A stretch of DNA of 64,000 nucleotides, taken from positions 93,624 to 157,623 of the forward strand of contig JADNRX010000098.1 in assembly GCA_015501595.1 (NCBI GenBank), read 5' to 3'. The notes beneath the pieces were generated by a model. It worked only from the letters and a program-made list of their open reading frames with translations. It did no database searches and was not told the DNA's origin. Below are positions 22,834-32,818 of this stretch, piece by piece. The stretch's first letter is position 1. The number at the start of each line of letters is the position of its first letter. The stretch is from Hymenopellis radicata. Taxonomy: Eukaryota; Basidiomycota; Agaricomycetes; Agaricales; Physalacriaceae. The position numbers and the translations under genes are program-made.

Positions 22834-23853
22834 AGTCAAAGGAGCGACGGTGGACGAGAGCAAAAAGAAAGGAAAAGATGTCCGAAGGGTTTGGGCAGGG
22901 AATAGAGTCTATAAGTAGGCCTGCCAGGGTATGATTGATTTTTCCGGGGCCGGGGACTTGAAACCGTGTCTGATGTGGTACGAGCGCGCTTCATGGGCGC
23001 GTCTAAACCGTCGGCATTTATATGGCGGATTGGCAATCCTCCATATCGACCACAGAACTGTTATACGGTGGGTTTAAGGCCTGCACATTGTCGATCGCGA
23101 CGATCTCCTAAATCCGCTAGACTTTTTGTCAATACGAAATACCTTGTACGCTGACAGGAGTCTCGAGAAGGAATATTAGCACATAATTCTCCTTGAAGTT
23201 GTCGGTATTCTTTGCCCATATGCGCCGGCAGTGTGAACCAGATGCGAAACCTTTTCCCCTTCGATGGAGACAGATGGAGACGCGAGTTCGTTTCAAAGAA
23301 CCGAAGCCGCAAAGATCGCCCGAGCGGATGTATTGTTGGGTGTAACCGAGCAAGTAGCGCGGCCTGATAGAGCCGATGGTGATGCCTCCCGCATCTGCTC
23401 TTTTCGACTGGGTACAGTCGGGAAAGGTGTTACTTATACATGAGAGTGGCCCAGAGAAGTACTCGGGGCGAGGAAATGTCCATAAATCATTTGAATCAGA
23501 ATAGTGGGAGGACAAGTGACGGGCCGGAGCGGACATGAGCAAGGAGCGGACATTGAGCGGACATGAGCAAAGCTGGATATTGTTTTGAGGGTTCCGCTCC
23601 ACGAGCCACGCGAAACGCACGTGGCTTGCCATGCTCTTATCTGAGGCCCGGCTTGGGCCGGCGGCAGTCAACTGCTGCTCACTGACAACTGATATCAAAC
23701 TGATACATATGCTTAATAAAGTGCTCAAATGCTGCCTTGGACCCTTGCTTTGTTGACGCTCTGGCTCGCGCAATCGAAGACATAATTTTAATCTTACTAT
23801 GACTCAAAAACCTGCACGGAGAGCAACATCTCTCATTCTGAACCTCGCCAACG
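22834..23853. other. Intergenic region, no gene seen
   Basis: Divergent promoter region of the chitin deacetylase and the MFS transporter. A short repeated GAGCGGACAT..GAGCAA unit occurs three times around 23529-23573. No RNA gene is recognised. Confidence 0.5.
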
Positions 23854-25690
23854 ATGCTCGACGACACAGACTTTCAAAAATCTTCGAGCTCCGATTCCGC
23901 GGATACCTCGCTCGCGATGCCTGCTCTCGAGATGCATCCTACAGCTGTCCCGCTCGAACACGATCTTCGCTCATCTCAGCAGCCTATTGTTCCATCTCAT
24001 GCTTCTTCGTTGCCTCCAATGGTCCATTTCCCGCTTTGAAACCTGTCATCAATTCATCTCGTCTTCGTGTAGGACCGCGGATTCGATGCCTGGGCTTATC
24101 TCGCCTGCGCGTGGCTCATCGAATTCCTCGTCTGGTAAATCGCCCCACATCCACTCCCGACTCCGAGTCTCTAACCCAATCATCGACAGGTCCTACCCCT
24201 TCTCCTTTGGTGTCTTCCTCAACCACTACACGACACACGAGTTCTCGCATGTCCCGCCGTCCACCCTTACCCTCGTCGGATCAACATGCACAGGCCTCAT
24301 GTACTTTTCCTCCCTTATCATGGTGCCGGTAATGAATAGATACCCGTGGCATAAGAAGACGATCATGTACGTCGGCGTGGTTCTCTGCATCGCAGGTCTA
24401 GTGGGAGCTGCGTTCGCCAAGAAGGCATGGCATTTGATCCTCACGCAAGGTGTTACATACGCGCTAGGCGGGAGTACGTGTCTTGCATTTGTCGCGAGAG
24501 ATGACTGATGAAATAGGCATGCTCTATTTTCCTGTCATGACTTATCTCTGGGAATGGTTCTCCGAAAAGAAAGGCTTGGTAAGTTCGTAACATCGAAGCT
24601 GAAGAGACGTTCATTTCTTCGCAGGCCAATGGATTAATCTATTCAGGGACTGGTCTGTGTGGCGTTCTTGACGAGGTTCTCTTCTCATTTCTTTAGGAAT
24701 CGGCGGTGTCGTCACCCCTCTGGCGGTTGAGGCTCTTCTAAATCGATATGGCTCGAAAACGACATTGCTCGCTATGGTATGACTTTTGCGCTGGAACAAG
24801 TGACACGCTTTGCTTATACAAATCACACATAGGGTATCAGCTTCTCTCTCATCATTCCCGCATTTGTCTACATCAGGCCCCGTGTGCCGATATCGCGTGT
24901 AGTAAGGCCTAAAGCACTAGACACTCAGTTCCTCCGTTATACCCCATTCTGGATTCTGTTCTTGGCGAACGCGCTGCAAGGTCTAGGGACGTTTCTTCCT
25001 ACTCTATACATCCCAAGTCAGTCCAGGTGTTTTCGATTTTGTCGAGAATACTCAGATGGATTTAGCCTTCGCGTCCGATCTCAATCTCGACAATGGCGGA
25101 ACTATTGCATTGTCGCTTATGAACGGCAAGTATCTGATTATCTTCCTTAAAATGCAGGGAGTAACAAACTCGTCAGGTACCTTCGCCCCCGGCCTCATCT
25201 TCTTCGGCTACCTCTCCGACCACTTCGACCTGCGCATCTCCATCCTCATCTCCGCCGTCGGCTCCAGCATCGCCGTCCTCCTCATCTGGGGCTTCACCTC
25301 CAACCTGCCCTCCCTCCTCGCCTTTGCCTGCGTCTACGGCTTCCTCGGCCCGAGCTGGTGCGCCCTCTGGCCGCGCTTCGTCTCAAAGGTCACTGTGGCT
25401 GGCCCCGAAGACCCGCACGATTCGACTTCGGCGACGGTCATGTGCATCTTCATCGCTGGGCGCGGGATCGGGAACGTGCTGTCGGCGCCGATTGCGTCTG
25501 GCTTGTTGCACGCGACAGAGAACATGAGTATGCACTATGGGCTCCGCGGATATGTGGGTCTTGTTTTTCGCCGTCGTAAATCCCTTGCTGAAGTACTTGC
25601 TATAGGGACCGTTGATTTTATTCACCGGCAGCATGTTGATGGCCAGTGCGATTGGGATGACTTATCACAACTTCGAACGACCGTCTTTGC
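23854..25690 (+). CDS. MFS monocarboxylate-type transporter
   Basis: Twelve-helix major facilitator of the fungal monocarboxylate (MCT/Mch) group; substrate not predictable. The start ATG 23854 gives a hydrophilic Ser/Pro-rich N-terminus. Exons then read GFDAWAYLACAWLIEFLVW, a 55-bp GTAAAT..ACAG intron, FSFGVFLNHYTTHEF, PPSTLTLVGSTCTGL, and GLANGLIYSGTGL at a further junction. Later parts are GIGGVVTPLAVEALL, ANALQGLGTFLPTLYIP, SGTFAPGLIFFGYLSDHFD and CVYGFLGPSWCALWPRF. The end, near FTGSMLMASAIGMTYHNF, needs one more intron after MHYGLRGY, so the stop at about 25690 is approximate. No clear damage is seen, but splice sites are inferred by eye. Confidence 0.7.
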
Positions 25691-26034
25691 AGAGATTTTC
25701 AATACGATTAGCTGCCAGGCGGGCGTCGATGTCTATGCCTTAAGCTCCCCACCTTCTAGGTTCATTTTGGGTTCATTTGTCTTTTGGGATTAGATTCGTG
25801 TGCTTTCCTTTGGGTTTTGTTTTGACTTGGTTGTTTGTTACAAATAGATTTGATGTGCATTGTTTTTGTGGTCGTTTTCTTCTGTAGAGGATGTGGCGCG
25901 TCGCACTCACTGCTTTGAACTAGGAGGAGAAATCATCGGACATCGGTCATCGCTCGATACATACGTGTTCCATGCAAGAAATAGCAACTTGACATGCCTG
26001 TCACGGTCCCGAGCATTGAGATTCGGGTGCACAC

Positions 26035-26416
26035 TAGGGTTGCGCAGGATACCCCCAATATCGCGCCGTTGGATATTTAACCAGTTATTAACTGTTAATA
26101 ACCGGGTTAATAACACCCCAGGAGGATCAGGTGGGGGTTATTAACCTGCCAGTCATGTGATCAGTGATGGTGTAGTTGTCGGATCATCGGGACCTCATAT
26201 TGTAGCATGAGCAAGGTACTTTGAGTAGAGAATGCACTGGAGACTTGAATTAGCCTTGAATTTATTTATTTTGAGGGATGAGAAGGCAAAAACGGAAGGG
26301 TGAGGGGAAAATGCGCCACATATATTAACTGTTATTAACGGTTAATAACACCCCTAAAATGGGGTATATCCCGCCGATGTTAGTAACCGGGCGGGGGAAT
26401 ATACTGCGCAACCCTA
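26035..26416. mobile_element. hAT-type MITE (382 bp)
   Basis: Terminal inverted repeats TAGGGTTGCGCA and TGCGCAACCCTA enclose an AT-rich core rich in TTATTAAC/GTTAATAA motifs. The direct 8-bp flanks GTGCACAC (26027-26034 and 26417-26424) are exact, as expected for hAT insertion. It has no coding capacity and lies about 90 bp from the 3' half of the split tRNA-Ile. Confidence 0.88.
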
Positions 26417-26505
26417 GTGCACACTGCATAAACTGAGAAACTCTTGTGTTGAACCCTAGTTTACTGCGCCACAGTATATAAAAAGGATTCAGAATATACT
26501 TTCAA

Positions 26506-26564
26506 TGGCCAACGTGGGGGTCGAACCCAAGACCTTCGCGTCAAATCAATCCACAGTGGGGGTC
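26506..26564 (-). tRNA. Split tRNA-Ile (AAU), 3' half plus intron remnant
   Basis: Read on the minus strand, 26542-26506 is the 3' exon: anticodon-stem strand CGCGA, B box GGTTCGACCCC and acceptor GTTGGCC with A. Bases 26543-26564 are the 3' part of the intron, ending in GATTTG like the intact paralogue's GGTTTG. The 5' half lies 8.74 kb away at 35303-35342. The gene is interrupted by Ngaro copy 1 and cannot give a normal tRNA. Confidence 0.88.
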
Positions 26565-27178
26565 CCAATCTGATGAACCTGTCGGGGACACGGTAGCCAA
26601 AAAGCCGACCGCCACCGCGGCGGCCGCGAGTATGATTGATGTTCGTAGGGTAAGTGGTACAAGTATGAGGATACGAATACAAACGGGCGGGCGACGAGAA
26701 TACAATACTGGCGTGAAACAGTAAGAGACTGAGCCTAAGAGAAAAAATACAAGAACGCACCTGGCGGGGCACAGTAAGAGCTGAGGGATGCGAGACATCC
26801 TCGGCTGCATACCTAAGCTGCCCGCCAGGTATGGAAATCAACGATCGACCTAAGAGAAAGATGTGGCGCTGAGAGCTGACCACGTCAAAGTCTCGCTGTA
26901 AGCGAGGATAACGTCCCGAAGGCAGAAGAGTCTCACCTGGTTCATTTTGCGACCCGGTGGGTAACGAACCATAAGTACAGCATTTTAGATCTGAAGGATC
27001 TGTAATGAGTACTGTTGGTGAGGATTGCTGTGAGCATGGAAAGCGAAATGGCGTACCTCATATTGGCCTTGAGTAATCAAAAGATTAATCTCGACCAATC
27101 TGATGAACCTGTCGGGGGACACGGTAGCCAAAAAGCCGACCGCCACCGCGGCGGCCGCGAGTATGATTGATGTTCGTA
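26565..27178 (-). repeat. Ngaro copy 1, B1-A2-B2 3' repeat block
   Basis: B units of about 83 bp (CAATCTGATGAACC .. GATGTTCGTA in plus orientation) lie at about 26565-26640 and 27096-27178 and flank the A2 unit. The outer B has small changes from the inner one (one G fewer in GGGGG). B1 and A2 meet directly, reproducing the junction a circular intermediate would have. Confidence 0.85.
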
Positions 27179-27214
27179 AAAGTGGCTAATAAATGAGTCG
27201 GAAGATGATATCAA

Positions 27215-28205
27215 TCATTGTTGGGTTCGGTTGAAGAGTAGTGCCTGTAGGAGAACGGGGTTCTTCCTGATATAAATCTGGAAGGTGTTTGAAGCCCAGC
27301 GTCCCGCAGCCTGAATGAGGTGGGGGGCGCATCCGTCCTCGGCCATCGCTGTCGCTCCTCCAGCTCGCATCGATTGGCCAGCAAATTGTTCGTCTGGCTC
27401 AAGGCGTCGAAGACGCTTCATGAACCAAGTTCGCGTCGGGATCTCGTTCTTTGCTGTCACCCAAAGGAAAGGATTCAGGCGCGAAATCTTGTCACGCGAG
27501 ACGATGTAGCGGCGAAAGACGGGAGCGGGATTGAAATCGCCACGACGGATGATCCGTATCTTGTTGCCCTCGAAGAACCGGTCTGCCTTGTGATATGGTA
27601 GGTCGAAGCCATACCCGTCATCGAACCACGTCACTGTGGACCGGCGCGAACACTTGCGCAGGTCACGGATCGCGACGTTGTCCGGGAGCGACATTTCGCC
27701 AAGACGGAGTAAAGCCATGAAACCCGTTGTCAGCATCGCGGCGAAGAGCAAACTGTCGTGGGAAGCGTTCGGCGGAAGGTCATTGATGGTGGAAAGAATG
27801 TGCTGTCGGGCTAGAGGGAGTTTCCTCTGGATTGGAGTTCCGTACCTCTTCATGCAACCTGACAAAGATCGCGCCACTAAGATTGATTTTCGGTTCGCGC
27901 TGACACCGGGGAAATATGGTTCGAGTTTATTGCAAATCCCGGTTAAGTAGGATGCGACGGAGCGTGGCTTGATGTTCGCGCACATGTAGACAACGTTAGA
28001 ATGATAGAGTGTCGGGTGTTGGTTCGACGGGGAAGTGATGCAGAGTGCAGAAGTTGAGATAAGAGTTCAAGTGGGAGTCGTAAGTCGCACTGGTGGAGAT
28101 GTCGATGGCAAGTCCTAGTGCAATGGCTCTCTCATGGAGAAGCCGTTCGCGGGACCAAGGTTCCCTACGCCGTTGCCTCGGCATCCGCAATTGAACGATC
28201 TTCAT
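27215..28205 (-). pseudogene. Tyrosine recombinase of Ngaro copy 1 (frameshifted)
   Basis: Same protein as the 329-aa recombinase at 44310-45299. An additional T at about 27991 splits it into a 69-aa start (MKIVQLRMPRQRR) and a 256-aa remainder. Catalytic blocks remain readable: LLRLGEM (Arg I), QSMRAGGAT (Arg II block) and GRWASNTFQIYIR with the nucleophile Tyr. Confidence 0.88.
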
Positions 28206-29504
28206 TTTTGTGTTGCCCCCAGCGTAAGTCGAGGAGGTTTAAATGTGTCGATGTATAAGTTCGGCACGAGAGACTGCACGACGTCAAGGTAGTCGCGAGA
28301 GAGGGCGTCCGCTACGGTGTTCAGTTCGCCAGAGATGTGCACGACGCGTAGATCAATATTTGACCGAATACGAATATCGACCGCTGCTTTGAGGATAGGG
28401 TTGTAATCCGGTAGCGCGCGGAGGGTGTCAAAGATGTTGACTGTATTCGTGTTATCAGTAAAAATAGTTAAGCGAGCTGGGCACTCAGGTGTGGCAAAGA
28501 AGGCGAGGTTCGACTGCTCGTACCAGACGAGGGCGCCGAGAACACAGAGCGCCTCCCAAAAGAAGATCTTGTCTCGCATCAAGTCACCCGCAACAGCGCA
28601 CGTGAAACCGAGGTCCATCTCCGGTACCCAAAAACCCATGCTGTCAGAGACGCGTCGCAGAAGATCACCATGTTCGCCTCTGTGAAGGGATTCCAGTCAA
28701 GATTAGCGAAGAAGAACATGCCAGACGAAGCCTCAACATGCTCTTCAAACCATGCCAAATCTTGAACGATCGCCTTGTTAAGGTAAATTGGTGCATGCGA
28801 GCGTTCTTTTCCAGACATTTTGGCGTATATGTTCGATAACGCGGGCTTGAGTAGAGGATAGACGTTCAGCGACCAGTTTATCCAACCGGTCAACTGCTCG
28901 AAGTCGTGGAGCGTCTGGCGTCGACGGGCAACGTGTGCGAATTGGTATACGTGACGGATGAGGTCAGACTTTGAATCGTCCGGAAGAGTCGCTGTCATAG
29001 CGTTCGATCAACGAGGAAGCCGATGATGACGAGAACTTCTCCCCAAACTTGCTTCTTCGCTTTGTGGGGAATGCCGAGCCAATCCCACAGTCGAGAAGTC
29101 GGACTTGATCCGTCGGATAGAATTGCTCGTACGGATCGTACCATGTCATGTCGTCGACTAAGCCTACGCTGTAGCAGTCGTCAACATAACAGCAAAGGAA
29201 GACCATGTTCAGAAGACATATCGCTATCCACACGACAAGACCCATCACCGACGCTCATGCTCTCGGAGAAGCGCGACTTCCGAAACAGGCACGCCAGTCC
29301 ACGTAACGCAACCATGCGGTCTTGTCTGTCTTGCTTTCTCCCACCATGGACGTTACAACCTGCTTCAACTGCCACAACGGATGAACGGGTATCGTTCGAA
29401 ATGCACCCATCACGTCAGCCTTCCAGAGGAGTAATCTCTTGCCAGGATGCAAGCTGGAGAACATCAAAAGTAACGGGATGAAAACGAGGAGAGAGTCCAA
29501 ACGT
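28202..29504 (-). pseudogene. RT/RNase H 3' part of Ngaro copy 1
   Basis: It contains RT catalytic block YVDD (about 29185) and the preceding DVMGAFRTIPVHP block, followed by RNase H blocks FTDNTNTVNIFD and HISGELNTVADALSRD. Three single-base deletions relative to copy 2 break the frame. Its upstream continuation starts at 32819, beyond the nested TIR transposon. Confidence 0.9.
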
Positions 29505-29879
29505 ATGAAACCTGACCAAGGTTTCTTAAGATCCTTCGATCGTGATCGGGATAAGATAAGATTTGTCTTAAGCTCAATCTTATCTTAATAAATATTACCC
29601 CTCCACCTGAACCTACCCTAGTGAGAAGAATGTCTTAAGTTAAAGATGTAAAAAGAATATCTTAAGATGAATTTTAAGATACAATCTTAACTGCAGATAA
29701 ACGGTAAATTTCGTTCGTGTGTTACGAGCATGCCCATGCTAAATAGCACGGGTAGCATTTCGTAGAGCACGAGGATTCACTCATACCTCCCGACAATGTA
29801 ACATTGTAGACAATGTTGCACCACCACAAGGCAATGAGGGAAGGGGGAAGGGATCAAGAAGGGCATTGTGCTTGTTGTT

Positions 29880-30893
29880 ATCGTCGTTCATATGATGAAC
29901 GCCTCGCGTTCTCGTCGTGCTCGATAGCACCCTTCTCTTGCTCAGAGTCGTCATCATCAATATCGTCGGTGCTTGGGCAAAGCATCGCCGGATGGAACAG
30001 AAGCAGCCTCGAAGTGGGAGTCACATTATTCGGGACCCACCGCGGTCGCCACAGCGATGCCAAGGCAATAATAACGGTAGAGATACCTGAAACGACAGTC
30101 AACATCCGCATCGCGATTGGAAGCAAAGGAAAACGTACCCATGGTAGACCTCTACAAGTCCACTATCCGATTTCCGCCTGATGAATCACGACTTGAGCCG
30201 ACGGGGACGAGATCATGTTAGTAATACCAGGGAATGATGTCCGGAAGGCGACAGGCGACAGCTCGCTCAGGTCTAGCGGTGTCGGTTAGTACTGTTGTGT
30301 TGAAGACGGGGTAATGGAAAACATATGAATGAGAATAACACCCCAAGCGCCCTGGATGAAGAACTGCGTAAAGAAGCAGGAGGCGGAGAGGCTGCGCTCG
30401 ATAGTATTAGTAGGCAATATCCAGGCTGGGATCATGCAGCAAGAGATGATGGCGGCGGCTACGATGGCACGACGACGTCTGACGAACTGGGATAGCCAAG
30501 CGATGATCGTTCCACCAACGCAGGCACCAGTGTTCATGAGGATACTAGCACGACTGGAGCTGTCATTGTAGCTGTCCTTCGACGAGTGGGAGTAGTAGTT
30601 GAACCAGGTCATCAAGACGATGCAGTAGACTGAATTGAATACACGTTAGCACGAACGAACACGGACTGTTCAGAACAACGTACACATCATCTTTCACTCC
30701 TTCCTGAAGACCTTCTTGAACGCAGCAGAGTGTGGGCCTCGCTTGCCCGACTTCTTCGCCTCGACGAACTGCCTCGACTCGGGAACAACAGACGGACGAA
30801 TCCGACGGCAATCGAAGCACCAGCGGCTCCCCAGAAAGCAGGGTTAGGGTACGAATCTGGCGCATCACTGTTTTTAGAGCTTCGCAGCCTCAT
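29880..30893 (-). pseudogene. Captured fragment of a Jen1-like carboxylate/MFS transporter
   Basis: On the minus strand, exon-like blocks read PNPAFWGAAGASIAVGFVRLL, then a block with TWFNYYSHSSKDSYN, ASILMNTGACVGGTIIAW and CCMIPAWILPTNTIERSLSA to FFIQGAWGV, then LSPVAFRTSFPGIT. These are the middle to late helices of the Jen1-type lactate/pyruvate permease family. Intron-like gaps lie between blocks, so genomic DNA rather than cDNA was captured. The N-terminal helices are missing and stops occur; not functional. Confidence 0.72.
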
Positions 30894-31796
30894 TCGAGGG
30901 CTTACGCGTCCTAAGGGGCCGTTCTCTTCGTCTCAAAGTCCCACACTCGCCTCCGTGGTGTTGTCGTCGACGACGTGGTCATGGTGAAGGAGTCGCAGTT
31001 GTCGTAATTATCGTGCAACCGTCGGTGTGGTCGTGGTGCCGTTGCCTGTGTCGTGACGAGACCGTGGCATGGTTGTCGGAAGTCGTGGTCTCGGTTGTAG
31101 GCGTGTCGTAGTCGTGGTCTTGCCGTGGTAATTGCGGCGGCGGCTTCATCATAGCAGCCTCGGCGCCATTGTGGTGGGCTTGTCCAAGTGGAAGTTGTCA
31201 ATGTAAGCAAAGACAAAGAGAAAAACACGCGCCTTGAGGACGCCGCCTGCAGCAGACAGCGCGGCGTCGAGTTCATCAGTCCACTACCCTCCGGAGGTCA
31301 CCATCGTCGCAGTTGAAGCTTTGCAGCCTCGTTGGAGGGCTTACGTGTCCTGCGGGGCCGCCGGGGCTCTTCAAGCCCGCGTATCCACGAAAAAAGCATA
31401 AAAAAGAGTTGGATCAAAGAAGAAGGACGCCTGGAAGACCCGCGTCCCATGGTCGGGTCGTCGGCGTCCAGACGTCGCGAGATGGTGACGGTAGAGGGTG
31501 AGATCGAACACACCAAAGTGTCTCGATCACCACCCGGATGATCGGACCGGATCTCTTTGTTGATGCCAAACAAAGCGACTCATCGCGACCATCGCCACCT
31601 CTCAGTCCTCTGTCTCTTACCACCACCATACAGTCTGGCGACGGTGGCTGGACTGCATGTCGCCGCTGTACGACGCGGCAGATGCTCGACTGTATGTCGA
31701 TCGCCTTTCCTTCTATACTCCGCGATATTAGCCACCCACTGCGAGTCGCGACGACGTCCCTCGGGCCTGGGAGGATGGACCTGATAACTTTCAGCT
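30894..31796. other. Unidentified middle part of the nested transposon
   Basis: GC-rich, with a repeated segment (CAGCCTC.TT.GAGGGCTTACG.GTCCT) at about 30888 and 31324. Several chance open frames are present but none is recognised. Further captured DNA may be present. Confidence 0.4.
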
Positions 31797-32140
31797 GTAG
31801 ACTGGACTTCAAAGGTCGCGTCCTTGACCACAAGCACGCTAAGCGCAAGTCTCGTGTTGCCACGAAGGAGGATGCTCAGTTCTACCGTGGAAAGGTGCGT
31901 TTCGGTGGATTGTGATATTGTTGACTGATAGACAGTATACAGCATGTTGCGTACGTCTACAAGGCCAAGCAGGAGATTCAGGGATCCAGAGTGTGAGTGA
32001 TCTGGGAGAGCGTGTCTCTACCCATGCCAGTCTTCGATGCCGGTATGCTCAATTGATTATCCTGCAGACGGGTGGCCCTACACGGCAGCTCTGGTGTCAT
32101 CAAGTCAGAATTTTTACCTTTGGTTAGTTTCCTCGCGATC
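31797..32140 (+). pseudogene. Captured fragment of ribosomal protein eL33 (RPL33/L35A)
   Basis: Reads RLDFKGRVLDHKHAKRKSR, then VATKEDAQFYRGK, a GTGCGT..ACAG intron at 31895-31942, then HVAYVYKAKQEIQGSRV. After a second gap comes HGSSGVIKSEF. This matches eL33 (RLYVKG.., AQFYLGK, AYVYKAK, HGNSGVV) but lacks the LIKIEGV segment and the end. Introns are retained, so it was captured from genomic DNA. Confidence 0.78.
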
Positions 32141-32818
32141 CAGAGTCTTCGATTTTAACGGCTCCACCAACGCCCTAGGACTACTTGGCGCGATGTCTAT
32201 TGCTACCTCGGCGGGAACTTTGGTGCGTTGTTCTCACCCGACTTCATTGACATTTCCTTACCTTCAGCCAGTTTCATTCAATCTGTGGGTTCAAAGCCGG
32301 CTCAACAGTACGCTGTCTCTTGTCCTTTTGGTTTGTTTGGACTGATTATTGCAGTAGGCACGACTTCGGATTGAGCTTGATTGACAACTCGGGCCGGTGA
32401 TAACATTTACGGCGGCGATACCCAGGACAACAAAGATGAACTCTACCCCTCGGCCAGGTGCACTTGCACTATGGCGCTAAGTCGAGGTTGATATGGGACC
32501 GGTGAGTGCGGAACATTCGGACAAAGGTGTGAGCTTAAGATCAGTATCTTAGGATCATTCAACGAGCATCTTAAGACGCATCTAGAGGCAGTTGTCTTAA
32601 GATTGTGCTAGGATACATGATAGATCTGTCTTAAGACACTGAATGATATTGAGCAGTCTATGTAGATAATATCAAGTTGTATCTTAAGATTGTTTGAACC
32701 CTATCTGTATGTGGAATAGCCTGAAAAATGGGCCTTGTTGAAAGTTAAGACTTCAGACAGATCTTATCTTATCCCGGTCACGATCGGGAGATCTTAAGAA
32801 AAGTCTGTCATGGTTTTG

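Larger units (their letters stand above)
29505..32818. mobile_element. Nested non-autonomous TIR transposon carrying host gene fragments
   Basis: It interrupts the RT coding region of Ngaro copy 1. The 7-bp direct flank CAAACGT occurs at 29498-29504 and 32819-32825, and once at the matching place in copy 2. The ends are imperfect inverted repeats of about 70 bp sharing TTCTTAAGATC, CGATCGTGA and CGGGATAAGATAAGA. Both subterminal zones carry many CTTAAGAT-type motifs. No transposase is visible. The interior holds pieces of a carboxylate-type MFS transporter (minus strand) and of ribosomal protein eL33 (plus strand, intron retained), so it resembles a Pack-type gene-capturing element. Confidence 0.85.

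Noticed and set aside
29780..32345. Open frames in the nested element as a transposase
   Set aside because: None shows a DDE/D or other transposase motif; the recognisable parts are transporter and ribosomal protein fragments.
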